Shown: positions 1 to 5,742 of the stretch, one piece after another
How the letters are laid out: every line of letters starts with the position of its first letter
How positions within the stretch are numbered: position 1 is the stretch's first letter
Assembly (NCBI GenBank): GCA_025351525.1
Contig: JANXVV010000609.1
Span: forward strand, 1-6,311
Length of the DNA stretch: 6,311 nucleotides
Reading direction: 5' to 3'
Source of the DNA: Humisphaera sp.
GTDB taxonomy: Bacteria > Planctomycetota > Phycisphaerae > Tepidisphaerales > Tepidisphaeraceae
The notes under the pieces: model-generated
Told to the model about the DNA's origin: nothing
Databases searched by the model: none
Seen by the model: the letters and a program-made list of their open reading frames with translations, nothing else
Program-made: the position numbers and the translations under genes

Positions 1-56
1 TAACCCTCCCCCCGGAGTACCGGGTGGAGGGGACCGGAAATTTAAATGCGATGGCC
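1..56 (+). repeat. Truncated copy 1 of a GC-rich palindromic intergenic repeat
   Basis: This segment aligns with 3763-3819 with about five differences, including one missing base, and the window edge cuts off its 5' end. It contains a hairpin at 4-31: 12 positions per arm, one C/T mismatch (10 against 25) and an AGTA tetraloop at 16-19. The tail after the hairpin (accggaaattt, then aaatgcgatggcc) is shared with the other copies. Read as protein, the core gives TLPPEYRVEGT. This resembles the 'PLTLTLSPEYRGEG' type of spurious peptide that I remember from annotations of planctomycetes and other bacteria. It ends 94 bases before the start codon of the peroxiredoxin gene. Confidence 0.85.
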
Positions 57-139
57 CTGCGCCGACTCTCCCGCGGCGCTAAAACTCCGCATTGCATTTC
101 CCCCATTTCCGTTTACTGTCTGATTCCTACTTTTTTACC

Positions 140-145
140 AAGGAG
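140..145 (+). promoter_or_regulatory. Shine-Dalgarno site of the peroxiredoxin gene
   Basis: AAGGAG lies five bases before the ATG at 151 and fixes that start codon. It is the strongest ribosome binding site in the window. I see no convincing -35/-10 pair upstream; a weak TTGCAT at 92-97 has no good partner. Confidence 0.8.
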
Positions 146-150
146 ATCAA

Positions 151-618
151 ATGAGCAACGCAATCATAAAAGTCGGTGACATGGCCCCTGAGTTCGAGCT
201 GATGGACCAGGAAAAGATGAAGGTCCGTCTGAGCGATTACAAGGGAAAGAAGAAGGTCGCCCTTCTGTTTTACCCGATGGATTTCTCACCGACGTGCAGC
301 GATGAATTTTGCAGCTTCGGCCCGGCGGCGGACCAGATCGTGCCGAATCGCGACACCATCGTGTTCGGCGTGAGCTGCGACAGTGTCTTCAGCCATGCGG
401 AGTTCAAAAAGAAATACGGCATTCCTTACGATCTGCTGAGCGATCCAACTCGCCGGATGGTGAAGCAGTATGGCATGTTCGCCGGGGAAGAGCCGTACAA
501 CTGCTCGAAGCGCGGCACGGTGGTCATCGATAAGACCGGGAAAATCAGCTTCTATCAGGAAGTGTCAATGAAGGATCCGCGGAGTGTTGAATCGGTGGCG
601 AATGCGGTGAAGGCTTGA
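151..618 (+). CDS. bcp: Bcp-type peroxiredoxin (thioredoxin-dependent thiol peroxidase)
   Basis: This is a cytoplasmic AhpC/TSA-family peroxidase of 155 residues, the usual length for the Bcp/PrxQ group. It reduces hydrogen peroxide and organic hydroperoxides using thioredoxin. The thioredoxin-like fold is covered end to end. The active-site signature PxxxS/TxxC is seen as P42-MDF-S46-PT-C49, which makes C49 the peroxidatic cysteine. C54 follows five residues later, the same spacing as the peroxidatic and resolving cysteines of E. coli Bcp (C45/C50), so an intramolecular disulfide cycle is likely. R121, in the KRGTVVID segment, fits the conserved active-site arginine. C76 and C118 are extra cysteines. 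There is no signal peptide. The start is set by the AAGGAG site. It stands alone on the plus strand, converging on the dehydrogenase gene. The family call is firm; the Bcp subtype is probable. Confidence 0.93.
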   Translation: MSNAIIKVGDMAPEFELMDQEKMKVRLSDYKGKKKVALLFYPMDFSPTCSDEFCSFGPAADQIVPNRDTIVFGVSCDSVFSHAEFKKKYGIPYDLLSDPTRRMVKQYGMFAGEEPYNCSKRGTVVIDKTGKISFYQEVSMKDPRSVESVANAVKA

Positions 619-638
619 ACCATTGCTCGGGAATCGGG

Positions 639-667
639 CCGATTCGTCGCCGGGAATCTGTTTTTTT
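639..667 (+). terminator. Probable intrinsic terminator of the peroxiredoxin gene
   Basis: A short stem (639-645 pairing with 654-660, six of seven positions matched, eight-base loop) is followed at once by seven T residues at 661-667. It begins 20 bases after the stop codon. A competing perfect 6-bp hairpin, 631-636 with 640-645, lies just upstream. The stem is modest, so termination strength is uncertain. Confidence 0.55.
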
Positions 668-683
668 CGGTAAGCGGGTCTTT

Positions 684-760
684 TAAAAAAAGGTGGCATG
701 GGCGTCTCGCCCGTGCTTTTAATTCGGTTCAAACGCACGGACCAGACGTCCATGCCACCT
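684..760 (-). terminator. Long-stem terminator of the dehydrogenase gene, made from a dispersed palindrome
   Basis: Arms 691-715 and 736-760 are inverted repeats matching at 22 of 25 positions around a 20-base loop. On the minus strand the stem begins eight bases after the dehydrogenase stop and is followed by a run of seven T (the A run at 685-691). That is the layout of a rho-independent terminator. Each arm can also fold on itself: 697-704 pairs with 708-715 around a TCT loop, and 736-742 with 748-754. The minus strand of the first arm reads HGRDAHAT in one frame and GETPMPP in another. I remember both as recurrent spurious peptides in planctomycete and other bacterial annotations, so this is a dispersed repeat that has become a terminator. 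Confidence 0.75.
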
Positions 761-768
761 TATTTCCA

Positions 769-1725
769 TCAGTCGAATGTAAGCAGCACTTTCAACACGC
801 CCGCCCGCCCCGCAAGTTCCATCGCTTCCACACCCTGCTCCAGTTTCATTCGGCGATGGATCAGACTCGTGACATCGACGCTCTTGTCCGCCAGCGCCCT
901 GATCGCCTCTCGAAACGGTCCGCAACGGCTGCCGATCACCTGAATCTCATCGATCACCAACGGCGCGAGATTCAACGGCTTGCCGATCGCCACCGTGCTT
1001 TTGAGAATGATCGTCCCGCGCGGGCGAACCATCTGCATCGCCAATTCGAAACCAGCCGTCGACCCCGTGCAATCGACGACCACATCCTGATCGTGACGCG
1101 GATTGATGTCCGCCAATGCCCGCGACCGAATCGACCACCTCTCGCACAGCGCCAGCTTGTCGGCGTGCTTACCGATGACCCGCACCGGGCACCCGACATT
1201 TCTCAAAACCTGGGCGACTAACAGTCCCAGCCGTCCATCGCCGAGAACCGTCACCCATTTTTTACCATCGAGTTTGATCTGCTTGAGCACTTGAAACGCC
1301 GCCGCCAAAGGCTCGACGAAAACCGCCTGGTCGTCATCCACCCCCTTGGGCAGCACGTGAAGATTACCCGCCGGCAGACGGAGGAAATCCGCAAACGACC
1401 CGCCATGATTGAGTATGCCGAGCACCGTCCGCTTACGGCAATGATTGGAGAGGCCCGACAGACACAAATCGCATTGCCCGCAGACGATGTTGATCTCCCC
1501 GACCACCCGCTGCCCCACCAGATTCTTATCCGGCGAATCCACCACCTCGCCCACAAACTCATGCCCCAGCACCCCCTGAAAATTCAGGTAACCCCGACAA
1601 ATCTCCAAATCCGTCGAGCAAATCCCCGCCCGCATCACCCGCACAAGCGTATCCCCATCCGACTCCAAAGGCTCCGGATGCCGGGGACGAAATGAAAGCG
1701 AATGATCGAAGGTGAGGGTGCGCAT
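769..1725 (-). CDS. Zinc-dependent medium-chain alcohol dehydrogenase-like protein
   Basis: This is a cytoplasmic NAD(P)-dependent oxidoreductase of the medium-chain (MDR) superfamily, 318 residues, somewhat shorter than the usual 340-370. The N-terminal GroES-like domain has catalytic zinc ligands C36 (GICSTD), H55-E56 (GHEFVGEV) and probably E138 (VEPLAAA). The structural zinc site C82-x2-C85-x2-C88-x7-C96 is complete. The Rossmann domain carries G162-D-G164-RL-G167. The end of the second strand (VRVIGKHADK) has glycine and lysine where NAD-specific enzymes usually have an acidic residue, so NADP use is possible. The threonine/sorbitol/glucose dehydrogenase-like branch fits, but the substrate cannot be read from sequence. 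I see no clear Shine-Dalgarno before the ATG at 1725; the upstream bases are C-rich on the coding strand. It is a single gene between two repeat-rich gaps. Confidence 0.9.
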   Translation of the reverse strand: MRTLTFDHSLSFRPRHPEPLESDGDTLVRVMRAGICSTDLEICRGYLNFQGVLGHEFVGEVVDSPDKNLVGQRVVGEINIVCGQCDLCLSGLSNHCRKRTVLGILNHGGSFADFLRLPAGNLHVLPKGVDDDQAVFVEPLAAAFQVLKQIKLDGKKWVTVLGDGRLGLLVAQVLRNVGCPVRVIGKHADKLALCERWSIRSRALADINPRHDQDVVVDCTGSTAGFELAMQMVRPRGTIILKSTVAIGKPLNLAPLVIDEIQVIGSRCGPFREAIRALADKSVDVTSLIHRRMKLEQGVEAMELAGRAGVLKVLLTFD

Positions 1726-1871
1726 GGGGGGTGGAAGTGGAAAAAGTTGTTAGTGGACAGTTGTTAGTGAAATGCGGGGAAAAATTAGGATGGTTTTCAC
1801 ATAATACGTCTGTCGTCTTTCGTCTTTCTTACTTTCCACTATCCACTTCCCCCACTTCCCCCACTTCCCCC
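1726..1871. repeat. Gap of short tandem repeats (minisatellite remnants)
   Basis: Three kinds of short repeat fill this 146-base gap. AGTTGTTAGTG occurs at 1745-1755 and 1759-1769 (14-base period) and reads partly as VVSGQLLV, like the 'SVVSGQLSVVS' spurious peptides I remember from several phyla. CGTCTTT occurs in tandem at 1814-1820 and 1821-1827, with a degenerate unit before it. CCACTTCCC is repeated three times without error at 1843-1869. The G-rich GGAAGTGG near 1733-1740 is the inverse of the last motif, so the two ends could pair. The promoter of the dehydrogenase gene would have to lie here, or transcription could read through from the genes upstream. Confidence 0.75.
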
Positions 1872-2690
1872 TCAACCAAACGGCTTACTCTCCCGCGCCA
1901 GATAGCCCAGCCAGGCACCTTCATCGTATCGAAAATCGTGCCCGGTCATCAGACGCAGACTCTCGCGCGCTTGCCATGACACGCCGAAATCGCGGTCGGT
2001 CATCACGGCGGAAAGGGCCCGCGCCACGTCGATCGTCTTGTAATTTCGCAGCGCATCCGCGCAGGCAATCCGAACATCACGGCTCTCATCTTTCTGCAGA
2101 TGGGCGATCAACTGCGCCACCGCTTTTTCCACGGGAACATTCGCCAGCGCCTTGGCGGCTTCAACGCGGACGAGCGCCTCGCCATCGTCCAAACCGGCCA
2201 TGAACAACTCCGTGCCCTCCCGACTGCGCGAATAATTCAACGCCCGCATCGCCGCCCCACGCACCAGGTATTCCGGGTCGCTCTTGCCGATTTGCTCATA
2301 TCGCCTGGTGTAGGGATCTTTCCGCGCGAAACGATTCTGCGCCAGATTCACGATCCCCTCCCGGCGATTGTCCGGGGAGTGCGCGTCTTCCATCTCCGTC
2401 GCCCACTTCACCGGCGTCTCTCCGGAAGTGAAACGAAGCAGTCGTGCGGGGCCGGACCAAATCACATGGCCGATCGCCGCAAGTGGATTCTCACCCGAGA
2501 CATCGACACCGAAATACGTGTGACTCTGATGCCGAGGCGAGTCGATCCCCGCCAACCGGGCTTCATCCTGCCGCACCAACTCGCGCAGTTTCGCCGGGGG
2601 AACCACGGTTGAAGGGGCCTCCCACTTTGGCGAGGCGCACCCTTGAATCGCCAGCAATGTCAGACAATAAAATGCGATGAAACGCGGCAT
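1872..2690 (-). CDS. HEAT-repeat lipoprotein
   Basis: This 272-residue protein has no enzymatic motif that I recognise. It opens with a short signal peptide (MPR, then a hydrophobic stretch to about residue 16) ending in a lipobox-like I15-Q16-G17-C18, so C18 is a probable lipidation site; glutamine at that position is less usual. Residues 19-100 are unrecognised. From about residue 105 to 262 there are helical HEAT/armadillo-like units, clearest at 138-168 (LVRGAAMRALNYS), 170-200 (ALVRVEAAKALAN), 202-232 (DVRIACADALRNY) and 234-262. Such repeats usually bind proteins. The start lies two bases after the murI stop and uses AAGGGA within the last murI codons as ribosome binding site, so the two are probably co-transcribed. 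An envelope role linked to peptidoglycan is suggested only by that neighbour. The stop is only 146 bases ahead of the dehydrogenase gene on the same strand. Confidence 0.82.
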   Translation of the reverse strand: MPRFIAFYCLTLLAIQGCASPKWEAPSTVVPPAKLRELVRQDEARLAGIDSPRHQSHTYFGVDVSGENPLAAIGHVIWSGPARLLRFTSGETPVKWATEMEDAHSPDNRREGIVNLAQNRFARKDPYTRRYEQIGKSDPEYLVRGAAMRALNYSRSREGTELFMAGLDDGEALVRVEAAKALANVPVEKAVAQLIAHLQKDESRDVRIACADALRNYKTIDVARALSAVMTDRDFGVSWQARESLRLMTGHDFRYDEGAWLGYLARESKPFG

Positions 2691-2692
2691 AC

Positions 2693-3559
2693 CTATCCCT
2701 TATACAGCGAAAATCCTTCGTCACTCGATCGATACAATTCTTCCGGGGACACCCAGGTGGGCGAAAGCATTTCAACCCCCAGAAACCGCTGCGCCAGCAT
2801 TCCGAATCGCGGGGTTTCATCGGTGACAAAGCAATGCATCCGCCCCGGCCGGGTTGAGTCGCCGCGCAGCAAGCCACCGCTCAGAAGCCGCCGATAAACA
2901 TCTTCGGCGCACTGATCGGCGGAGTCAATCACAGCCACATCCGGGCCGACAATCCGGGCGATCAACCCTTTAATCATCGGATAATGCGTGCAACCCAGCA
3001 GGAGCGCATCCAAGCCGTTCTTAATCATGGGATTCAGATACTGCTGCACGGCCAGCACCACCAGCGGGTCTTCCTCGCCGCGCCCTTCCTCGATGATCGG
3101 CACCAGCAATGGCGTCGGGCGAAACAGCAACCGCGCATGATGCCGCCGTCTCGCCAAGGCATATTCATAAGCCTTCGAGCGAATCGTCGCCTCCGTGGCG
3201 ATGACGCCGATGACCGGGAACCGCTTGCTTCCCGCCGCCGCCGCCGCGGCTTTCGCGCCAGGCTCGATCACCCCGCTGATCGACAGTTCCTTGAATTCCG
3301 CCCGAAGTGTGCTCATCGAAAGTGCCGTCGCGGTGTTGCAGGCAATGACGATGTGCTTCGGGCCGAACCCTTTCAGGTATTGAATGATCTGCCGAACGTA
3401 GCCCGTGACCGTCACCCCGCTCTTGCTGCCATACGGCACACGGGCGGTGTCCCCAAAATACAGAATATCCTCATGCGGCATCTCCCGGCGCAGCGCCTTC
3501 ACGACGGTCAATCCGCCAAGCCCACTGTCCAGAACTGCAATCGGAGCCGAAATCGCCAT
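2693..3559 (-). CDS. murI: Glutamate racemase
   Basis: MurI interconverts L- and D-glutamate in the cytoplasm and supplies D-glutamate for peptidoglycan stem peptides. The 288-residue length is normal. Hallmarks in order are D11-S12-GLGGL, FGDTARVPYG (36-44), A-C74-NTATA with the first catalytic cysteine, IGVIATEATIRSKAY (117-131), LLLG-C190-T-H192-YP with the second catalytic cysteine and its histidine, and a closing GVE-loop region near 261. In many homologues the segment before PLLVPIIEEG carries a cysteine; here it reads RPTP (T149), a non-catalytic difference. There is no long N-terminal extension like that of E. coli MurI. The ribosome binding site is weak: GAGG is 12 bases from the ATG. 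A TTGACA on the coding strand at 3605-3600 could be a -35 box but has no good -10. The downstream HEAT lipoprotein is two bases away. Confidence 0.96.
   Translation of the reverse strand: MAISAPIAVLDSGLGGLTVVKALRREMPHEDILYFGDTARVPYGSKSGVTVTGYVRQIIQYLKGFGPKHIVIACNTATALSMSTLRAEFKELSISGVIEPGAKAAAAAAGSKRFPVIGVIATEATIRSKAYEYALARRRHHARLLFRPTPLLVPIIEEGRGEEDPLVVLAVQQYLNPMIKNGLDALLLGCTHYPMIKGLIARIVGPDVAVIDSADQCAEDVYRRLLSGGLLRGDSTRPGRMHCFVTDETPRFGMLAQRFLGVEMLSPTWVSPEELYRSSDEGFSLYKG
2696..2701 (-). promoter_or_regulatory. Shine-Dalgarno site of the HEAT lipoprotein, inside murI
   Basis: On the minus strand AAGGGA sits in the last codons of murI, five bases before the ATG at 2690. It supports translational coupling and the chosen start of the lipoprotein. 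Confidence 0.6.
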
Positions 3560-3631
3560 GGTTGGTTCTGGTCCTCGCCCGCAGATGCTCCGGGGAGCGT
3601 GTCAACGGAAGCAATATTTCTTGAGCGCCGT

Positions 3632-3694
3632 CGCATTTGCCTTTCCGGTCCCCTCCCCCCATGTACTCATGGGGGGAGGGTTAGGGTGAGGGGT
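3632..3694 (-). repeat. Copy A of the palindromic repeat, facing murI
   Basis: This is the same repeat as 1-56 and 3752-3819, in inverse orientation. The core at 3651-3680 is a perfect 13-bp stem with a four-base loop (TACT on plus, AGTA on minus). The plus strand at 3671-3693 also reads G6-A-G3-TTA-G3-TGA-G4, a canonical G-quadruplex motif that shares the 3' arm of the hairpin. The repeat ends 72 bases before the murI start. Confidence 0.88.
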
Positions 3695-3751
3695 CTTTCT
3701 TCGCGCCTGGAAAACATTTCGTTTCTCGACTCGGTGGAAGAAAAAGGGAAA

Positions 3752-3819
3752 ACCCCTCACCCTAACCCTCCCCCCGGATTACCAGGGGGAGGGGACCGGA
3801 AATTTCAAATGCGATGGCC
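3752..3819 (+). repeat. Copy C of the palindromic repeat, facing the response regulator
   Basis: This is the most complete copy in the forward sense. The hairpin at 3766-3793 has 12 positions per arm, one C/A mismatch (3775 against 3784) and an ATTA loop. The C-tracts at 3753-3775 put the G-quadruplex motif on the minus strand. In one frame it reads PLTLTLPPDYQGEGT, in another PHPNPPPGLPGGGD; both resemble recurrent spurious peptides from dispersed repeats. It ends 162 bases before the response regulator start. Confidence 0.88.
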
Positions 3820-3899
3820 TTGGGTCTCTCTTTGATCTACCGCAAAATATGTACAGTCACCCTGCACCCGCCTATTATCGGACGATGCCCGGCCACTGC

Positions 3900-3928
3900 T
3901 TGACATTTATCGCCTTCAGGCCGACACT
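3900..3928 (+). promoter_or_regulatory. Candidate sigma-70-like promoter of the response regulator
   Basis: A perfect TTGACA at 3900-3905 is followed after 17 bases by GACACT (3923-3928), which matches TATAAT at three of six positions. Position and orientation fit a leader of about 50 bases. The weak -10 makes this tentative. Confidence 0.3.
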
Positions 3929-3981
3929 CCATCTGGTCCGGGATGGTTCACACCTGATGGTTCCACTTTGCGAGGCACCCC

Positions 3982-4377
3982 ATGAGCGTCAATTTAGAGA
4001 ACAAGCGTATTTTGCTGGTGGATGATGACAACGACATTCTCATGAGCATGCTGGCAGCGTTCGAGCCGACCGGTGCCGTCATCGATACCGCGCGGGATGG
4101 GAATAAAGCGGTGGAACTCGCCGAAAAGCATCAGCCCGACCTGGTCATTCTCGACATGATGCTGCCCGGGCGCAGCGGTTTTTTGGTCATGGAAAAGATC
4201 AAGGCCCGCAAACCGAAAAACAGCAAACCGTTCGTAATTATGATCACCGGCAACCAGGGATCACGGCACAAAATGTTCGCCGAGAGTTTGGGTGTGAGCG
4301 AGTATTTCAACAAGCCCGTGAAGCTGGATCGATTGCTCACCTCTGCGGAAAAGTTACTGGCGACGCCGGCGGTTTAG
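3982..4377 (+). CDS. Receiver-only response regulator (CheY-like)
   Basis: This 131-residue protein consists of one receiver domain and nothing else. It would be phosphorylated by a histidine kinase and act by protein-protein contact, as CheY or Spo0F do. The acidic pocket is D14-D15-D16, the phospho-acceptor is D58 (VILDMMLPG), the switch threonine is T89 (IMITG), the aromatic switch residue is Y108 and the conserved lysine is K111 (EYFNKP). All key residues are present, so it should be active. There is no DNA-binding or enzymatic output domain, and neither a kinase nor chemotaxis genes lie in the window, so partner and pathway are unknown. GAGG at 3972-3975, six bases before the ATG, supports the start. 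A 9-bp imperfect hairpin overlaps the stop (4373-4381 with 4396-4404) but has no T run, so I do not call it a terminator. Confidence 0.93.
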   Translation: MSVNLENKRILLVDDDNDILMSMLAAFEPTGAVIDTARDGNKAVELAEKHQPDLVILDMMLPGRSGFLVMEKIKARKPKNSKPFVIMITGNQGSRHKMFAESLGVSEYFNKPVKLDRLLTSAEKLLATPAV

Positions 4378-4485
4378 CGGTGCGTTATTCTTCCGACTGC
4401 TAAAGCGAACTTCGATCGGGTGTATCGATTTAATAGCCGTGGGCGGAAGCCCCGGGCCTGCTTCATCGTCAAAGACTATATCCCC

Positions 4486-5742
4486 TCAACGCCTCTCACT
4501 CGAACACCGCACCACAAACGCCCGGATCGACTCCGAAAACTTTTCGTGATGTTCTAACAGCCCCTCATGTTTCGCGGGCGAAAACGTCACCAACTCCGCC
4601 CCGGCGATAGCCGCCCGCATATGCTCGCTCGCCTCCGGCTTGCAGATCGAATCGCGGTCCCCCGTGATGACCAGCGTCGGCACCGCAATCGTGCGCAGCG
4701 TGTCCGTCGCATCATACTTCAACATCCCCAGCATCCCCCTGGCCGTCACCGCCGGTGAAGCCGCCGGCGTGTATTTCGCCACAAAATCCAACTGCCCCCG
4801 CGTCTCCTTCCCCGAAAACCCGCTGCTTTCCGCCGACTTGTGAGCCGAGCCGTTCCAATAGCTCATCCAATTCATCACCCGCACCAACGGCGACAATCCG
4901 ATCGTCAGATGCAGCAGCGGTTCAAACACCGGCTTCTGCAGCGCCGTCTTCAACCCGGCCATGCTCGTCGTCCGCACCGGATTCGTATACGTCGTGTTCA
5001 CCAGCACCAGCCCGCACACCCGGCTTGACATCGCCGCCGGAAACACCTTGAAATGCGTCAGCGAAATCATCCCTCCGATGCTGTGCCCGATCAAAACCAC
5101 CGGCTTCCCCCCCGCCACGCCGATCACCGCGTCCAAATCAGTCGCCAGATTCTCCAGGCTGTAATCGTGATTATCCGGCTGCTTCGACAGACCCAGTCCC
5201 GGCAAATCCCACACGATCAAGCGACACTGCGCCAAATCTTTTTTCACGTAGTACCACTCATCGCTGTCCAACCCCCAGCCATGCGTCAGCACCACCGCCG
5301 GCCCGTCCACCGGGCCGTACGTTTCCACGTGCAGTTCGCTGCCATCGGGCCGTTTTAAACGATGCACTTCGCCCGTCCGCATCGAGCGCGGCTCATCCGC
5401 CCCCTGTCGTCGCATCATCCGTCGGATATTTAATACCGGCCCTTTTGGAATCGCCCACAGCAACATTCCCAAACCCAGCGCAAACAACCCTGTTTCGCCA
5501 TTGAATCCCCAGTCCGGGGAGAAAACCCGTTCGTACCGCCTGGTGATCACGCTCGCCGATTCCATGGATGATTGTGTTGCCGCCTGTGTTGTCGGAACCG
5601 TTGCCGTGCCCATCGATTGAGCGCGCATCACGTGGACATGCTCATACCACTCGTAGAGCAGGTACGGTCCAAGAGCCAGTAAAATGATCGAGAGCAAGCC
5701 TTTGATCCATATCCCGAGAATTTGAAAGGGCATGAAACCCAT
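4486..5742 (-). CDS. Membrane-anchored alpha/beta hydrolase
   Basis: This 418-residue serine hydrolase has a membrane-bound N-terminus. Residues about 8-30 and 84-99 are hydrophobic and look like two membrane segments, separated by a polar Thr/Gln/Ser-rich stretch (44-65). The hydrolase fold starts near 125. It shows the oxyanion motif H154-G-W-G157, the nucleophile elbow G219-H-S221-I-G-G, an acid in GDRD (D364, or D362) and catalytic H392 in AKHEGLLEHHEKF, which is a complete triad. Lipase/esterase, epoxide hydrolase-like and C-C hydrolase activities share this pattern, so the substrate cannot be named. The two-segment anchor is unlike typical soluble family members of about 270-300 residues and suggests a lipid or envelope substrate. 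Coding-strand CAGGA, six bases before the ATG at 5742, supports the start; a second ATG follows at codon 4. It is transcribed alone, converging with the response regulator. Confidence 0.88.
   Translation of the reverse strand: MGFMPFQILGIWIKGLLSIILLALGPYLLYEWYEHVHVMRAQSMGTATVPTTQAATQSSMESASVITRRYERVFSPDWGFNGETGLFALGLGMLLWAIPKGPVLNIRRMMRRQGADEPRSMRTGEVHRLKRPDGSELHVETYGPVDGPAVVLTHGWGLDSDEWYYVKKDLAQCRLIVWDLPGLGLSKQPDNHDYSLENLATDLDAVIGVAGGKPVVLIGHSIGGMISLTHFKVFPAAMSSRVCGLVLVNTTYTNPVRTTSMAGLKTALQKPVFEPLLHLTIGLSPLVRVMNWMSYWNGSAHKSAESSGFSGKETRGQLDFVAKYTPAASPAVTARGMLGMLKYDATDTLRTIAVPTLVITGDRDSICKPEASEHMRAAIAGAELVTFSPAKHEGLLEHHEKFSESIRAFVVRCSSERR

Larger units (their letters stand above)
3560..3981. 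other. Divergent intergenic region between murI and the response regulator
   Basis: These 422 bases hold no gene that I can support. They contain two inverted copies of a palindromic repeat (3632-3694 and 3752-3819) separated by a 57-base A/T-richer spacer, a candidate -35 box facing each gene (TTGACA, 3605-3600 minus and 3900-3905 plus), and leader segments of about 70 and 160 bases. The plus-strand reading frame across it belongs to a long frame antisense to murI and is a shadow. Confidence 0.8.

Noticed and set aside
698..943. Small plus-strand frame beginning MGVSPV, and the opposite frame containing GETPMPP
   Set aside because: Both are translations of the dispersed palindrome at 691-760 and run into flanking genes in the wrong frame.
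1291..1695. 134-codon plus-strand frame opposite the dehydrogenase
   Set aside because: It is antisense to a gene with complete zinc-binding motifs, and its composition is typical of a shadow frame.
1843..1869. Possible CRISPR-like array
   Set aside because: The 9-base units are directly adjacent without spacers, so this is a simple tandem repeat.
2984..3835. 283-codon plus-strand reading frame opposite murI
   Set aside because: It is antisense to a certain murI gene, is rich in Arg/Pro/His as shadow frames are, and its end is a translation of the palindromic repeats.
4431..4462. Possible additional dispersed palindrome (GGGC-GGAA-GCCC and GAAGC/GCTTC) between the response regulator and hydrolase genes
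   Set aside because: The stems are only 4-5 bp, there is no T run, and there is no second copy in the window.
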